This document shows positions 11,095 through 20,437 of a stretch of DNA of 64,000 nt, piece by piece. This stretch comes from Gallionella sp. (GTDB taxonomy: Bacteria > Pseudomonadota > Gammaproteobacteria > Burkholderiales > Gallionellaceae). Position 1 is the stretch's first letter. Every line of letters starts with the position of its first letter. The stretch covers positions 888,326-952,325 of the forward strand of contig JAQVVH010000001.1 in assembly GCA_028699065.1 (NCBI GenBank), given 5' to 3'. The position numbers and the translations under genes were made by a program. The notes below the pieces were generated by a model. It was not told the origin of the DNA and did not search any database. It saw nothing but the letters and a program-made list of their open reading frames with translations.

Positions 11095-12534
11095 ATGCTG
11101 CGTAAAACAAAAATAGTTGCAACGCTGGGGCCCGCCTCCAGCGACCAGAAAGTGCTGGAAAACATGATCCGCGCCGGAGTCGATCTGGTGCGGATGAATT
11201 TTTCGCACGGCACCGCCGAAGATCACATGAAACGGGCGGAGCTCGTGCGTGCCGCGGCCACCGCCGTGGGACGTACCGTCGGTATTCTTGCCGACCTGCA
11301 GGGCCCGAAAATCCGCGTGCGGAAATTTGAGAACGACAAGATCATACTGAACAGGGGCGACACCTTTATTCTGGATGCCGGGCTGGACGGTCTGGGTAAT
11401 CAGGAGCGAGTGGGCCTGGATTACAAGGATCTGCCCAAGGACGTCAGCAAGGGCTCGGTCCTGCTGTTGAACGACGGCCTGCTGGAATTTCATGTCACCG
11501 CAGTTAATGACCTGGAAGTGGTCTGCAAAGTCGTGCGCGGCGGCGTGTTGTCCAACAACAAAGGCATCAACCGCAAGGGCGGCGGGCTGACTGCCCCTGC
11601 CCTCACCGACAAGGACAAGGAAGACATCAAGACAGCCGCGCTGATCAAGGCGGACTATCTGGCAGTTTCCTTCCCGCGTTCGGGTGACGACATGCGCCTC
11701 GCCCGTCTGCTCATGCAGGCCGCCGGCGGCAACAGCATGCTCATGGCAAAAATCGAGCGCGCCGAAGCCATCCCTGCGCTGGCCGATATTATTGATGCAT
11801 CCGACGCCATCATGGTGGCGCGCGGTGACCTCGCCGTGGAAGTTGGCGACGCCGCCGTGCCGGGTCTGCAGAAGCGCATGATCAAAATGGCCCGCGCCAA
11901 AAACCGGCTGGTGATCACCGCCACCCAGATGATGGAATCGATGATTACCAACCCGATTCCGACCCGTGCTGAAGTGTCCGATGTGGCCAACGCCGTGCTG
12001 GATGGCACCGACGCCGTGATGTTGTCCGCAGAAACTGCGGTGGGCGACTATCCCGTGGAAACCATCGAGGCCATGGCGCGCATTTGTTTGAAGGCGGAAC
12101 GCGAAGCCGACGACAGCATAGAAGTTAAGCGTGCCAGCAGCAGCAAGCTGACCCGCGTGGACCAGGCCGTTGCCATGTCCGCACTGTATGCCGCCTCGCA
12201 CTACAAAATCAAAGCCATTGTCGCTTTGACCCAGTCCGGCTCCAGTGCCTTGTGGATGTCACGTGCCAATGCAGGCGTGCCGATTTTTGCGCTGACGCCG
12301 GTTCAGGAAACGCTAACCAAAGTCACCCTGTTCAGCGGCGTGCATCCCATCGACTTCCATTCCGGAGCGAAAGAGCAATCCGAAGAGCTGCGCAATGCCG
12401 AAGAAACACTGCGCAAACTGGGACTGGTTGAAGAAGGCGACATGCTGGTTATGACGGCGGGTGAGGCGGTCGGCAAATCCGGCCACACCAACACCATGAA
12501 GATTATCTGCGTGGGCGACTACGACGAAATTTGA
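11095..12534 (+). CDS. pyk: Pyruvate kinase
   Basis: Converts phosphoenolpyruvate and ADP to pyruvate and ATP. The 479-residue protein starts with RKTKIVATLGPAS, carries MNFSHG, the catalytic-lysine motif MAKIERAEA, the metal-binding MVARGDLAVEV and ATQMMESM, and a C-terminal allosteric domain ending in VGKSGHTNTMKI. It lies 22 bases after pgk. Its position inside a Calvin-type operon gives a direct route from fixed carbon (3-phosphoglycerate) to pyruvate; the enzymes linking 3-phosphoglycerate to PEP are not in this window. Confidence 0.95.
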   Translation: MLRKTKIVATLGPASSDQKVLENMIRAGVDLVRMNFSHGTAEDHMKRAELVRAAATAVGRTVGILADLQGPKIRVRKFENDKIILNRGDTFILDAGLDGLGNQERVGLDYKDLPKDVSKGSVLLLNDGLLEFHVTAVNDLEVVCKVVRGGVLSNNKGINRKGGGLTAPALTDKDKEDIKTAALIKADYLAVSFPRSGDDMRLARLLMQAAGGNSMLMAKIERAEAIPALADIIDASDAIMVARGDLAVEVGDAAVPGLQKRMIKMARAKNRLVITATQMMESMITNPIPTRAEVSDVANAVLDGTDAVMLSAETAVGDYPVETIEAMARICLKAEREADDSIEVKRASSSKLTRVDQAVAMSALYAASHYKIKAIVALTQSGSSALWMSRANAGVPIFALTPVQETLTKVTLFSGVHPIDFHSGAKEQSEELRNAEETLRKLGLVEEGDMLVMTAGEAVGKSGHTNTMKIICVGDYDEI

Positions 12535-12605
12535 ACGTTGAGCCCCCGGAACGAAGTAATTAAACTGCACCACCGAATCGAAACGTAACTTATCAGGAGG
12601 AAGAA

Positions 12606-13670
12606 ATGGCACTCGTATCACTACGTCAACTACTCGACCACGCCGCGGAACACAGCTACGGTTTGCCCGCGTTCAACGTGAACAACCTCGAACAGGTCAA
12701 GGCCATCATGGAAGCGGCGGATGAATGCAACAGCCCCGTCATCATGCAAGGCTCGGCCGGCGCCCGCAAATATGCCGGCGAAGCGTTCCTGCGTCACCTC
12801 ATCGAAGCCGCGGTTGAAATGTATCCGCACATCCCCGTCGTCATGCACCAGGACCACGGCGCATCCGAAGCCGTCTGTATTCAGGCTATCCGCTCCGGCT
12901 TCTCCAGCGTCATGATGGACGGCTCGCTGATGACCGACGGCAAAACCCCCTCTTCGTTCGAATACAACGTCAACATCAGCCGCAGCGTCGCTAACATGTC
13001 GCATGCCGTGGGTGTGTCCGTTGAAGGCGAACTCGGCTGCCTGGGTTCTCTCGAAAGCGGCATGGGTGAAAAGGAAGACGGCCACGGCGCCGAAGGCGAA
13101 CTCAGCCATGACCAATTGCTGACCGACCCGAACGAAGCCGCTGAATTCGTCAAGCTGACCCAGGTGGACGCACTGGCCATCGCCATCGGCACCTCGCACG
13201 GCGCGTACAAATTCACCAAGCCGCCCACAGGTGCAGTGCTGCGTATCGACCGCATCAAGGAAATCCACGCTCGCATTCCCAACACCCACCTCGTGATGCA
13301 CGGCTCCTCTTCCGTGCCGCAGGAATGGCTGGAAGTCATCAACAAATTTGGCGGCACCATGGGCGAAACCTACGGCGTGCCGGTTGAAGAGATCGTGGAA
13401 GGCATCAAACACGGCGTTCGCAAGGTCAACATCGACACCGACCTGCGCATGGCCTCCACTGGCTCCATCCGCCAACACCTGTTCGAAGACACCAAAAACT
13501 TCGACCCGCGCAAATTCCTCGCCGCCTCCACCAAGGCGATGAAGAGCATCTGCAAGGCACGCTACGAAGCCTTCGGTTGCGCCGGCATGGCCGACAAGAT
13601 CAAGCCGATCTCGCTGGACGCCATGGCAGCACGCTACGCCAAGGGCGAACTGAATGCAGTGATCAAGTAA
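12606..13670 (+). CDS. fba: Fructose-bisphosphate aldolase, class II (Calvin cycle subtype)
   Basis: Zn2+-dependent aldolase condensing triose phosphates to fructose-1,6-bisphosphate (and sedoheptulose-bisphosphate in the Calvin cycle). The 354-residue protein has the N-terminal [10 protein letters not shown], metal-ligand HQDHG, the [10 protein letters not shown] motif, [14 protein letters not shown] and MHGSSSVP. Length and features match the class II Calvin-cycle subtype (CbbA) rather than the shorter E. coli tagatose type. It is last in the operon, preceded by AGGAGGAAGAA and followed by a strong bidirectional terminator. Confidence 0.95.
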   Translation: MALVSLRQLLDHAAEHSYGLPAFNVNNLEQVKAIMEAADECNSPVIMQGSAGARKYAGEAFLRHLIEAAVEMYPHIPVVMHQDHGASEAVCIQAIRSGFSSVMMDGSLMTDGKTPSSFEYNVNISRSVANMSHAVGVSVEGELGCLGSLESGMGEKEDGHGAEGELSHDQLLTDPNEAAEFVKLTQVDALAIAIGTSHGAYKFTKPPTGAVLRIDRIKEIHARIPNTHLVMHGSSSVPQEWLEVINKFGGTMGETYGVPVEEIVEGIKHGVRKVNIDTDLRMASTGSIRQHLFEDTKNFDPRKFLAASTKAMKSICKARYEAFGCAGMADKIKPISLDAMAARYAKGELNAVIK

Positions 13671-13691
13671 TTTGATCTGCAGGTAGTAAAG

Positions 13692-13718
13692 AAAAAGCGG
13701 CCTTCGGGCCGCTTTTTT
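13692..13718. terminator. Bidirectional intrinsic terminator between fba and pilY1
   Basis: A stem of 11 bp (AAAAAGCGGCC / GGCCGCTTTTT) with a TTCG tetraloop carries an A run on one side and a T run on the other, so it can end transcription of both converging operons. Confidence 0.9.
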
Positions 13719-13738
13719 GTGGGTACGACAGTTGCTGC

Positions 13739-16700
13739 TTACTGAGTCAGTTCACGCCAGGAAGTGCGCTTTACCGTCCCGGACGCGCCGGTGGCTGTCG
13801 GTGTTTCCACAGTTGAAACCGTTCCGCCTGTGTCCGTTACAATGGTCAATATTTTTCCAGACTGCAAACGAATTGTGCTGAGACCTGCAACCATGGCATT
13901 GGTGGAGAGTCGATGGCCAACCGCGCTGGAGACGGCCGTGGATAGATAGCTTCCGGTACGAAAATCGAAGTTATATAACCAAGAGTAGCCGCCAATCGTA
14001 CAGGCATTATCGCTGGGCTCATTGCTGGCCACCGTCAGCGCTCCCAGCTGAAACTGAACATCGATAAAAACCCGTTCGCCCGGCGATGCCATATCAGCGT
14101 CAAGATCCACATACCAGCCGTACTTGTTGGTCCAATCTACCGGGTAATTTGTAGCCGTGCGCGGCAGTTGACCGCCGCTTCCCACAATATCACTTAGGGT
14201 TTGTTGCACCAAAACACCGTTGGTTCGAACCGCACCAAGTCCCGTGCTGGACAGATCGTCCTTGAGGGCATAGACGGACTGAATATCCACCACAGATCTA
14301 TCCGTCGTACTCAGGAATCGACCGGTACCAAAAGCAACTACAGGCAGTTGACTGGCACCGTAGGGCACAATCGTCAAATCCGGCTTGGTTGTGATGGGCT
14401 GGGTTGGGCCGAGCGTGGCCAGATTAACCGCTGATCCGGCTGCTGCCGGATTGCTGGTGGCCAAGCTGAAACGCCACAAATTGCCCTGGGTGTCGCCGCC
14501 ATAAAAACGTTCTGCGGTGTTGTCCTCGGGATCGTTGATCCAAGCATTGATTTTGGCGAGCTCGCCTTGTGCACCGGTAGAAATTTTTTCTAGAAGCTGA
14601 CCTGTGTTGGCATTCAGCACGTATAGCGCGGCAGCACTGTTATCGGTCGAGCTTCCAGAATAACCGGAAGCAAACACAACGACCCAAGTGCCATCCTTGC
14701 GTTTGGTAATGACTGGATTACCAAAGGTGTATTGCAAGTCGGCATCATCGCTATTGGTAAAATTCCATAGGGCTTTCGGGTTGGCGGGATCAGTAACATC
14801 CAGTGCGTAATAGCCTTTGCCACCACCGTTCAGTCCGCCGACGAGAATACTCTTCCACTGATTGGTATTGCAGCTATTGCTGGGCGCGTTGGGGCAAATA
14901 TCACCCAGAACAGGTGACCCATCAACAAAAAACTGATGGTTGATTGAATAATTAACATCGGCAAGAGCAGTCAGCTTACCCAGCATCATGGGCGGAATAT
15001 AAGCCCAGGATTCTTCGCCGGTCGAAGCATCGAAGGCGTGCAGCATGCCGTCGTTGGCGCCAACATAAACCATGGCAGTACGATTCACATTATTATCTTT
15101 GAACGTGGCGTAGTTCGTATCCGCATAGGGGAAAGGCGGCTGTTTAACGTAAACCGGCTGAGAACTTACGATATCGCCGAGTACGTGTGTTCGCACTCGG
15201 TAAAGGATGCCCTCGTTAGTGCGATCCCCCTTAATGAAATTGGCCAGATTTGTATCAGAGCCTACATGGCTGGCACCAAAGTCAGTGAGCTTGTTACTTG
15301 AAGCTGCATCATAGGTATAAATTGCACGGGTAGACCAAAGCTTATTATCCAGCAGCTCTTGGGCCTGCCAGAGTGGCGTGGAGGTAACCGCGCCGGTATC
15401 CGGGTCTATAGTTTTAGCCTGTAAATCACCGTACCAATCTACGGTGGTATAGAGAGCAACGAAAATATAATTGTCCCCCGCAACCGGTTCTAGGCTGCTA
15501 GTTGCAGCGGCGGCGGCGGAGCCGGTCCGGGCAGAAACACCCGCCAGTGCCTTGCTTAATCCGGAAACCAGCGAATCAGGATCGCGGGCGCTGTAGTAAA
15601 CCCCGCGGCCATTGACTGCCGCGTGCCATAGATCATCAATGCGTTCAGCCCCTGAGTTATTAATGGGATCAGGCCAGCCTTTGGTACCCTGCTTGATGGC
15701 TTCATAATCAGCCGAGCCGCCTGAAAGATAGTCACTGGCATATGCCAACGTGCCATCAACTCCTAGGCCCAACGTAAAGGTCGTCATGTGCTGTTGCATA
15801 TTGATATCACCTCCAGCCCCAGGTACGTTGTTTTCACAGACATCAACCCCTAGGGCGCCCGTGCAGTTGTTGAAAGCAGAGGCCCTTAAATCAGTCTGGT
15901 AGTAGTACATGGCGACATCGGCCAAGGTGCTCAAAGCGCCACCACTGCTGGAGCGGCACTGGGTGCCATTACCAGACCAAGTTGTGCCATGGTTTGTATT
16001 TGTCGAATAATCCGGGGTACAGGCTGAAACGTCCGTCCAACTAGCGTTGCTGTTTGTCCATTCTGTCGAGCTGCTGCTGGACTTTGTATAGCGGCACCAA
16101 GTCTGACTGCTCCCGGAAGTGTCCCACTGACAAGAAGAGGTGCTGTTCCAAGAGTCACCCTTGTTAGTGCTTTTCTTCAGGTACATCGTGGAACTTTGCA
16201 GTTGGGTAGTGCTGTCATTCATTGGGCGAGGCGTTGCGCCGCCATCCTGCTGGCCAACATCCGTGACGTTATCAATCTGGTGAGGGCCATAAGAGCTTGT
16301 TTCATTATTCGTATTCCAATAGCCATCCGTCGACAGAATCGTGAAGTTTTGCTGACAGGAATACTGGACCGGGTCGACACTCAATTTGCCTGCATAAAGT
16401 CGCCCGGCCTTGGATAGTGCCGCGCGCAGGGGGGTTGCACTGGCGGTTGTGGTGCCATAAAGCTTGTCGTACCAAGTAGCCTTTTGGGTGGCATCAAAAT
16501 CGTTAATGGCGAGAAACCGGGCATTAGAAGAATCGCTGCCGGTATAACTGATGGTTGAAAACCCAACCCGATAATTGTTGCCAATATCTTTGAATGCTAG
16601 GCCGGCCGAGGTTTTCATCGTGTTCAGGCGATCGCGATAATAGCTGTACCAGTTGGCGAAGTTCTCGCGTTCGTCAGCGCCACCGGGCCCGGAGGTACTG

Positions 16701-17203
16701 CCAACGGCTACCTTGGTGTAGTCGCTGTCGGAATAGCATGTTCCTGCAACTGGGCTGCTAGGTGAACTGCCTGCGTACACGTAGTAATAAGCTGCACTAT
16801 TGCTGCGGTCGTCCCCGGTGCGAAATTCGGACGAGAGATTTTTGGTGGTTGTGCCCCCAAATCCATCAACAAGCGCTGCAGTAAAGGTTGAGTTGGGGTA
16901 TGAAGAGCCTTCGGATCGGACCGGTGGGGTATAAGTAACACTGGGATTGTAATAAACCCCATTGTAATAATGGTTGCGATAACAATTTCTGTCATCGTTG
17001 TTTTTAACTGAGTCTGGTAGATATTCCCATCCCATGCTTCCAGAGTCATCCAGGATAAACAAAACATTTGGCTTTACAGAGCTGTTGCCTGAAGAAGCGA
17101 GTGGTGTGCTATCGAATGCAGTGGCATAAGCGGAGATTTCAGTGAATAGAAATATCGCGGCAAATGACCAGTGGATAGCGTGACTTTTGGGATATATTTT
17201 CAT
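13739..17203 (-). CDS. pilY1: Type IV pilus tip adhesin/assembly protein PilY1
   Basis: A 1154-residue secreted protein. After a signal peptide (about residues 1-27) comes a von Willebrand factor A-like region with the MIDAS motif DDSGSM; the C-terminal half is the PilY1 beta-propeller, with VGANDGMLHAFD, ILVGGLNGGGKGYYALD and FYGGDTQGNLWRF. PilY1 sits at the pilus tip and supports pilus extension, adhesion and surface sensing. The ATG used has AAGAG six bases upstream; a TTG five codons earlier is less likely. It is the last gene of the pilE-fimT-pilVWX-pilY1 operon. The N-terminal half is rich in Ser, Thr, Tyr and Asn and carries many Cys, typical of the variable adhesive part. Confidence 0.92.
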   Translation of the reverse strand: MKIYPKSHAIHWSFAAIFLFTEISAYATAFDSTPLASSGNSSVKPNVLFILDDSGSMGWEYLPDSVKNNDDRNCYRNHYYNGVYYNPSVTYTPPVRSEGSSYPNSTFTAALVDGFGGTTTKNLSSEFRTGDDRSNSAAYYYVYAGSSPSSPVAGTCYSDSDYTKVAVGSTSGPGGADERENFANWYSYYRDRLNTMKTSAGLAFKDIGNNYRVGFSTISYTGSDSSNARFLAINDFDATQKATWYDKLYGTTTASATPLRAALSKAGRLYAGKLSVDPVQYSCQQNFTILSTDGYWNTNNETSSYGPHQIDNVTDVGQQDGGATPRPMNDSTTQLQSSTMYLKKSTNKGDSWNSTSSCQWDTSGSSQTWCRYTKSSSSSTEWTNSNASWTDVSACTPDYSTNTNHGTTWSGNGTQCRSSSGGALSTLADVAMYYYQTDLRASAFNNCTGALGVDVCENNVPGAGGDINMQQHMTTFTLGLGVDGTLAYASDYLSGGSADYEAIKQGTKGWPDPINNSGAERIDDLWHAAVNGRGVYYSARDPDSLVSGLSKALAGVSARTGSAAAAATSSLEPVAGDNYIFVALYTTVDWYGDLQAKTIDPDTGAVTSTPLWQAQELLDNKLWSTRAIYTYDAASSNKLTDFGASHVGSDTNLANFIKGDRTNEGILYRVRTHVLGDIVSSQPVYVKQPPFPYADTNYATFKDNNVNRTAMVYVGANDGMLHAFDASTGEESWAYIPPMMLGKLTALADVNYSINHQFFVDGSPVLGDICPNAPSNSCNTNQWKSILVGGLNGGGKGYYALDVTDPANPKALWNFTNSDDADLQYTFGNPVITKRKDGTWVVVFASGYSGSSTDNSAAALYVLNANTGQLLEKISTGAQGELAKINAWINDPEDNTAERFYGGDTQGNLWRFSLATSNPAAAGSAVNLATLGPTQPITTKPDLTIVPYGASQLPVVAFGTGRFLSTTDRSVVDIQSVYALKDDLSSTGLGAVRTNGVLVQQTLSDIVGSGGQLPRTATNYPVDWTNKYGWYVDLDADMASPGERVFIDVQFQLGALTVASNEPSDNACTIGGYSWLYNFDFRTGSYLSTAVSSAVGHRLSTNAMVAGLSTIRLQSGKILTIVTDTGGTVSTVETPTATGASGTVKRTSWRELTQ

Positions 17204-17214
17204 TGCAAATCTCT

Positions 17215-17898
17215 TCAAAAATGCACGATAGCTTCAACATAACTCACGGAGTTACGCGGTCCTGTGATGCGGGTAATAATGCGGTAGTACTCAGTTTGCG
17301 TTTCATTCGTCAGGCCGCCCTTGCTGGTGTAATCCATCGCGCCCATGCTGGCGCCACTAGTGATGGCAATGGTTGATGGACAATTGTTGGGCATGCCCGC
17401 TGACGGGCAAAGGCGGTTAACAATGTAGCGCAAACTATAGCCAGCAGCGCTGGTGCTAACAGATGGCGACGGTTGTAAACACCGGCTTGTGGGAAGCCCA
17501 TTGCAGCCGTTCTCTTCCCAATCTACAAGGGCATGATTGGGGTCGTCGCTGTTCCCTGTGGGATCCAGTTCTTCCATGCCCGTGGGGTAATACCCATTAG
17601 CCGCAATTTCATAATAAGTTACTTCGGTGCCAGCCAAGAATCCGCCGCTTGGGCACGTGAGTGTTGTAATGCCAGTTAGGCATTGAATGGCCAGCTCGGT
17701 TCCTTCATCGGCAACCTGTGTTGCCGCTTGCTTGAAGGCAATATTGCCGGCGACGACGTTAGTGGTGTCAACCGAGCGGATCAGGGCGATGGTCGCCAGC
17801 GTCATGGCGACCAGCACAATAAGGGTCAGCAGCAAAATCACGCCGGATTGTTTTTTCGGCATGTAAGCAGGCTTTATCGGTCGAACATAGGTGGCCAT
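17215..17898 (-). CDS. pilX: Minor pilin assembly protein PilX
   Basis: A 227-residue protein beginning with a short basic tail and one long hydrophobic helix (QSGVILLLTLIVLVAMTLATIALIRS), as in the PilX N-terminal domain family. The usual processing Gly is present just before VILLL, but the Glu at +5 of ordinary prepilins is absent, as is common for PilX/GspK-like proteins. The Cys-rich C-terminal part is expected to face the outside. Its ATG overlaps the pilW stop (TAATG), and pilY1 follows 11 bases later. PilX, PilW, PilV and FimT form the priming complex that carries PilY1. Confidence 0.88.
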   Translation of the reverse strand: MATYVRPIKPAYMPKKQSGVILLLTLIVLVAMTLATIALIRSVDTTNVVAGNIAFKQAATQVADEGTELAIQCLTGITTLTCPSGGFLAGTEVTYYEIAANGYYPTGMEELDPTGNSDDPNHALVDWEENGCNGLPTSRCLQPSPSVSTSAAGYSLRYIVNRLCPSAGMPNNCPSTIAITSGASMGAMDYTSKGGLTNETQTEYYRIITRITGPRNSVSYVEAIVHF

Positions 17899-18986
17899 TA
17901 TTGCTTCCAGATCATGTTGCGTAGTGGCACGACAGTTTCGAAAATTTTGTAGCGATAGCATTGCCAGTCGGCAACATGACTCATTGAGAATGTGCCGCCT
18001 GACCAGGATGGCGCGGCAACCGTGATATTGCAACTGCCATCAGGCAAAGGCTTTTCTTTAATCCCATTGCGTGCCAGCACGGCAAAGCGCACCGCAAATA
18101 TTCGGGTGATATCGCCATTGTCGCCAATGATTCCGCTGCCGTCGGCATCGATTAATTCATCACCCCAGGCATCAATGCGGGCGTCCGCCTGGGCACCGGC
18201 CCGCGTATCAAACCCATACTGGGCCTGCAGGTTAACGATGTCCGGTGCGATCGGTTGATCGGTGCTGGCGTTGGTCAAAGAGTCGTATTCGGCAAAAACC
18301 AGATTGAGATTTGCATCCAGCTTATATGCCCGATTTTCAATTGTGCCGAGGTTGATCAGCGATGCTCCGGAGCGATAGCCATCGGGTTGTGGAAAAATAT
18401 TCTGGCCATCTGGAGGATTCCACGGGCTGGTACTTTGATGATGAATTTGTGTTGTGCCGGAAGGAATGTCAGTAATTTCGAGTAGGGTGCAGTCTTTGTT
18501 AGGTTCAAATGCAATAACCAAGTCTCCAGAGGTCATACCCAGCGTGGAGTTAAGAAAAAAATTAGTAGCTGTCGGCGGGTGGTCTGTAGTAATGGTGGCA
18601 GGAATGCTCCACCCCGTCTTATTGCTGACTGTAATGGTAATCACATCGCCGCTGGCCGCGTTGCTAATCAACACCGGATCTAGGGTAAGCGGGGTAAGGC
18701 TGGCCCCATTGAACGCCCGATTGACTTTGCATCCCAGCGCATTGGCACTGTTGAATCCATAACCCGCCATTCTCAGGTCGCGCTCTATAGTGAAGAGCGC
18801 AATCGCGCCATTGGTCTGAGCGTCAGCACCGCCGGTGGTTGTGCGCTTCTGTCCTTCGAATGTGGCAAAAACCTGCATGACGATCAGTGTGCTGATTAGC
18901 GCAATGGCCATGCCCACCATGATTTCGACGAGACTGAAACCTTGTTGACCACACTGAGTAAATATTTTTAGGTTGCGCGGCGTCAT
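17898..18986 (-). CDS. pilW: Minor pilin PilW
   Basis: A 362-residue prepilin-like protein with a class III signal sequence: QQGFSLVEIMVGMAIALIST, cleaved by PilD after the Gly, with Glu at +5. A helix of about 25 residues is followed by a large variable domain; ERDLRMAGYG after the helix is typical of PilW. It overlaps pilV by four bases (ATGA) and pilX by one base, so the minor pilins are translationally coupled. Role: part of the initiation complex for type IV pilus assembly in the inner membrane and pilus tip. Confidence 0.9.
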   Translation of the reverse strand: MTPRNLKIFTQCGQQGFSLVEIMVGMAIALISTLIVMQVFATFEGQKRTTTGGADAQTNGAIALFTIERDLRMAGYGFNSANALGCKVNRAFNGASLTPLTLDPVLISNAASGDVITITVSNKTGWSIPATITTDHPPTATNFFLNSTLGMTSGDLVIAFEPNKDCTLLEITDIPSGTTQIHHQSTSPWNPPDGQNIFPQPDGYRSGASLINLGTIENRAYKLDANLNLVFAEYDSLTNASTDQPIAPDIVNLQAQYGFDTRAGAQADARIDAWGDELIDADGSGIIGDNGDITRIFAVRFAVLARNGIKEKPLPDGSCNITVAAPSWSGGTFSMSHVADWQCYRYKIFETVVPLRNMIWKQ

Positions 18987-19387
18987 TCTGTAATGACCGC
19001 CGTTGCCGTGTAGTTGTGGGATGTCACGTCATTCGGTGCTTGCCATTTCAGAGTGACGGTGACGGTATTTCCTGAAACCACGATGGTGGGAGCATTGGTG
19101 CCGGACGCGCCCGGGATTGCTGCCGCTACCGATGAGGCCCAAGTGACGAATTCTGAGCCGTTAGGGCTTGTAAAGTTGGTGGCCAGTGCTGTTTTATCGC
19201 TGACCCACATTTCACCGATAACCCGGTTTGCCAGCAGGCTGGCATCAGTACGATATTTTGCCGCTGCGGCATCTTGAATAGACGCAGCCTGCAAACCGAT
19301 GATCGCTAGAATTCCGATCGAAAAAATCAGGATGGAAATCAGCGCTTCGAGAACAACAGCGCCGGCCTGTGAGCGTTGTGTTTGCAT
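18983..19387 (-). CDS. pilV: Minor pilin PilV
   Basis: A 134-residue minor pilin. Its N-terminus reads RSQAGAVVLEALISILIFSIGILAIIGLQ, with the processing Gly followed by Ala (not the usual Phe) and Glu at +5, as in PilV proteins. The start is set by TGATG overlap with fimT; in-frame Met codons further upstream lie inside fimT. The C-terminal part contains VTVTLKWQAPND, resembling the beta-strand end common in PilV. It is followed by pilW with a four-base overlap. Confidence 0.87.
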   Translation of the reverse strand: MQTQRSQAGAVVLEALISILIFSIGILAIIGLQAASIQDAAAAKYRTDASLLANRVIGEMWVSDKTALATNFTSPNGSEFVTWASSVAAAIPGASGTNAPTIVVSGNTVTVTLKWQAPNDVTSHNYTATAVITE

Positions 19388-19959
19388 CAAATGCATCCCT
19401 GCGGATTGCTGGCTAGCGGTACGACTGGATCGCACATGCGGGTTTGGCCGCCCGTGCTGACAAGGATCACCATGCGTCGGGCGCTTGAGTTTGCGGCATT
19501 GGTTACATCAACGCGGGCAATATCCGTGCCGACGTTGGCGGAAGGCACCCTGCCAAAACCGTCGAAAGTGACGCCGGCGGGCAGTCCTGCGCCGGCTGTA
19601 AGTGGGACCGCGAGTGTGCCGGTGACGGTGCCAGTGCCGGCGCGGGCGTTGCTGCCCCCTTCGCTACCACTTCGGCTTTGAATTCCGGCGGGGCAGGTGC
19701 TTGTAACGGTGACGCAATCTACGCTCCAAGCAACTCCCCCTGCAGCATCGGTGAGGTTAAAGCGGACTTTGGTGTTGCGCCGAACAGCCTCTTGGCGCGC
19801 TATTTGCATTCCGTTAAGAATCGATTCTGCGGCGGTGCGTGTCTGGGTGTTTTGTATCCAGAGGTTGAATGCGGGGGCGCCCATGGCGAGCAGCATCGAG
19901 ATAATTGCGATGGCGATGATGAGTTCGATCAGGTTCAGACCTGCTTGAGTTTGCGCCAT
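19387..19959 (-). CDS. fimT: FimT/GspH-type minor pseudopilin
   Basis: A 190-residue prepilin-like protein with the N-terminal segment AGLNLIELIIAIAIISMLLAMG followed by AESILNGMQIARQEAVRRNTKV, the signature of the GspH/FimT family. The processing site has Leu-Asn at +1/+2 instead of the usual Phe-Thr/Ser, but Gly -1 and Glu +5 are kept. In related bacteria FimT takes part in pilus initiation and can bind DNA for uptake. The start overlaps the pilE stop as TGATG, and the stop overlaps the pilV start in the same way. Confidence 0.87.
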   Translation of the reverse strand: MAQTQAGLNLIELIIAIAIISMLLAMGAPAFNLWIQNTQTRTAAESILNGMQIARQEAVRRNTKVRFNLTDAAGGVAWSVDCVTVTSTCPAGIQSRSGSEGGSNARAGTGTVTGTLAVPLTAGAGLPAGVTFDGFGRVPSANVGTDIARVDVTNAANSSARRMVILVSTGGQTRMCDPVVPLASNPQGCI

Positions 19960-20378
19960 CAGCACGAACCATCCTCCTTCCGCGCCCAGCAATTTATGGG
20001 AGTGCCGCCGCTAATTTCCGTTGTCTTGTTGTTGCTCTGATCGATGGTGTAGATAAAGTTGCCGGTCCCTTGCGTCGAGATGCCGGTGGCGGTAACCGTA
20101 AAAAATTGGTCTGAAGTGCCCAGTTCACACGCGTAAGAAAAATATTTCACGGCGGGCGAGGCTGGAACCGATACGCCACAGGTACCGCTCCCATAGTTTC
20201 TGTAGTCCTGATAATACTGTTCCAGTTTGACGCGCATGCCGGCCAGTTCGGTCATAGCTTCGGTTAATTTGCCGCGCAAAACGTAGTTGTTATAAGCGGG
20301 GACGGCAATCGAAGCCAAAATGCTGACGATAGCGACAACGATCATTAATTCGATCAGCGTAAATCCTTTGATTTTCAT
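19959..20378 (-). CDS. pilE: PilE-type type IV pilin-like protein
   Basis: A 139-residue pilin with the canonical class III leader MKIKG and mature start FTLIELMIVVAIVSILASIAVPAYNNYV. The globular part has a central Cys pair and a Cys near the C-terminus (CWARKEDGSC), suggesting the usual disulfide loop. It is first in the minor pilin operon, with AAAGAGAACGAC before the ATG; an ATG six codons upstream is less likely. In this context it is more probably the PilE minor pilin of the FimU/PilVWX/PilE set than the major subunit PilA. Confidence 0.9.
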   Translation of the reverse strand: MKIKGFTLIELMIVVAIVSILASIAVPAYNNYVLRGKLTEAMTELAGMRVKLEQYYQDYRNYGSGTCGVSVPASPAVKYFSYACELGTSDQFFTVTATGISTQGTGNFIYTIDQSNNKTTEISGGTPINCWARKEDGSC

Positions 20379-20437
20379 GTCGTTCTCTTTCGGCACAGTG
20401 GCGATATTGACGGCGCCTTATATTAAACAAGTGACGA

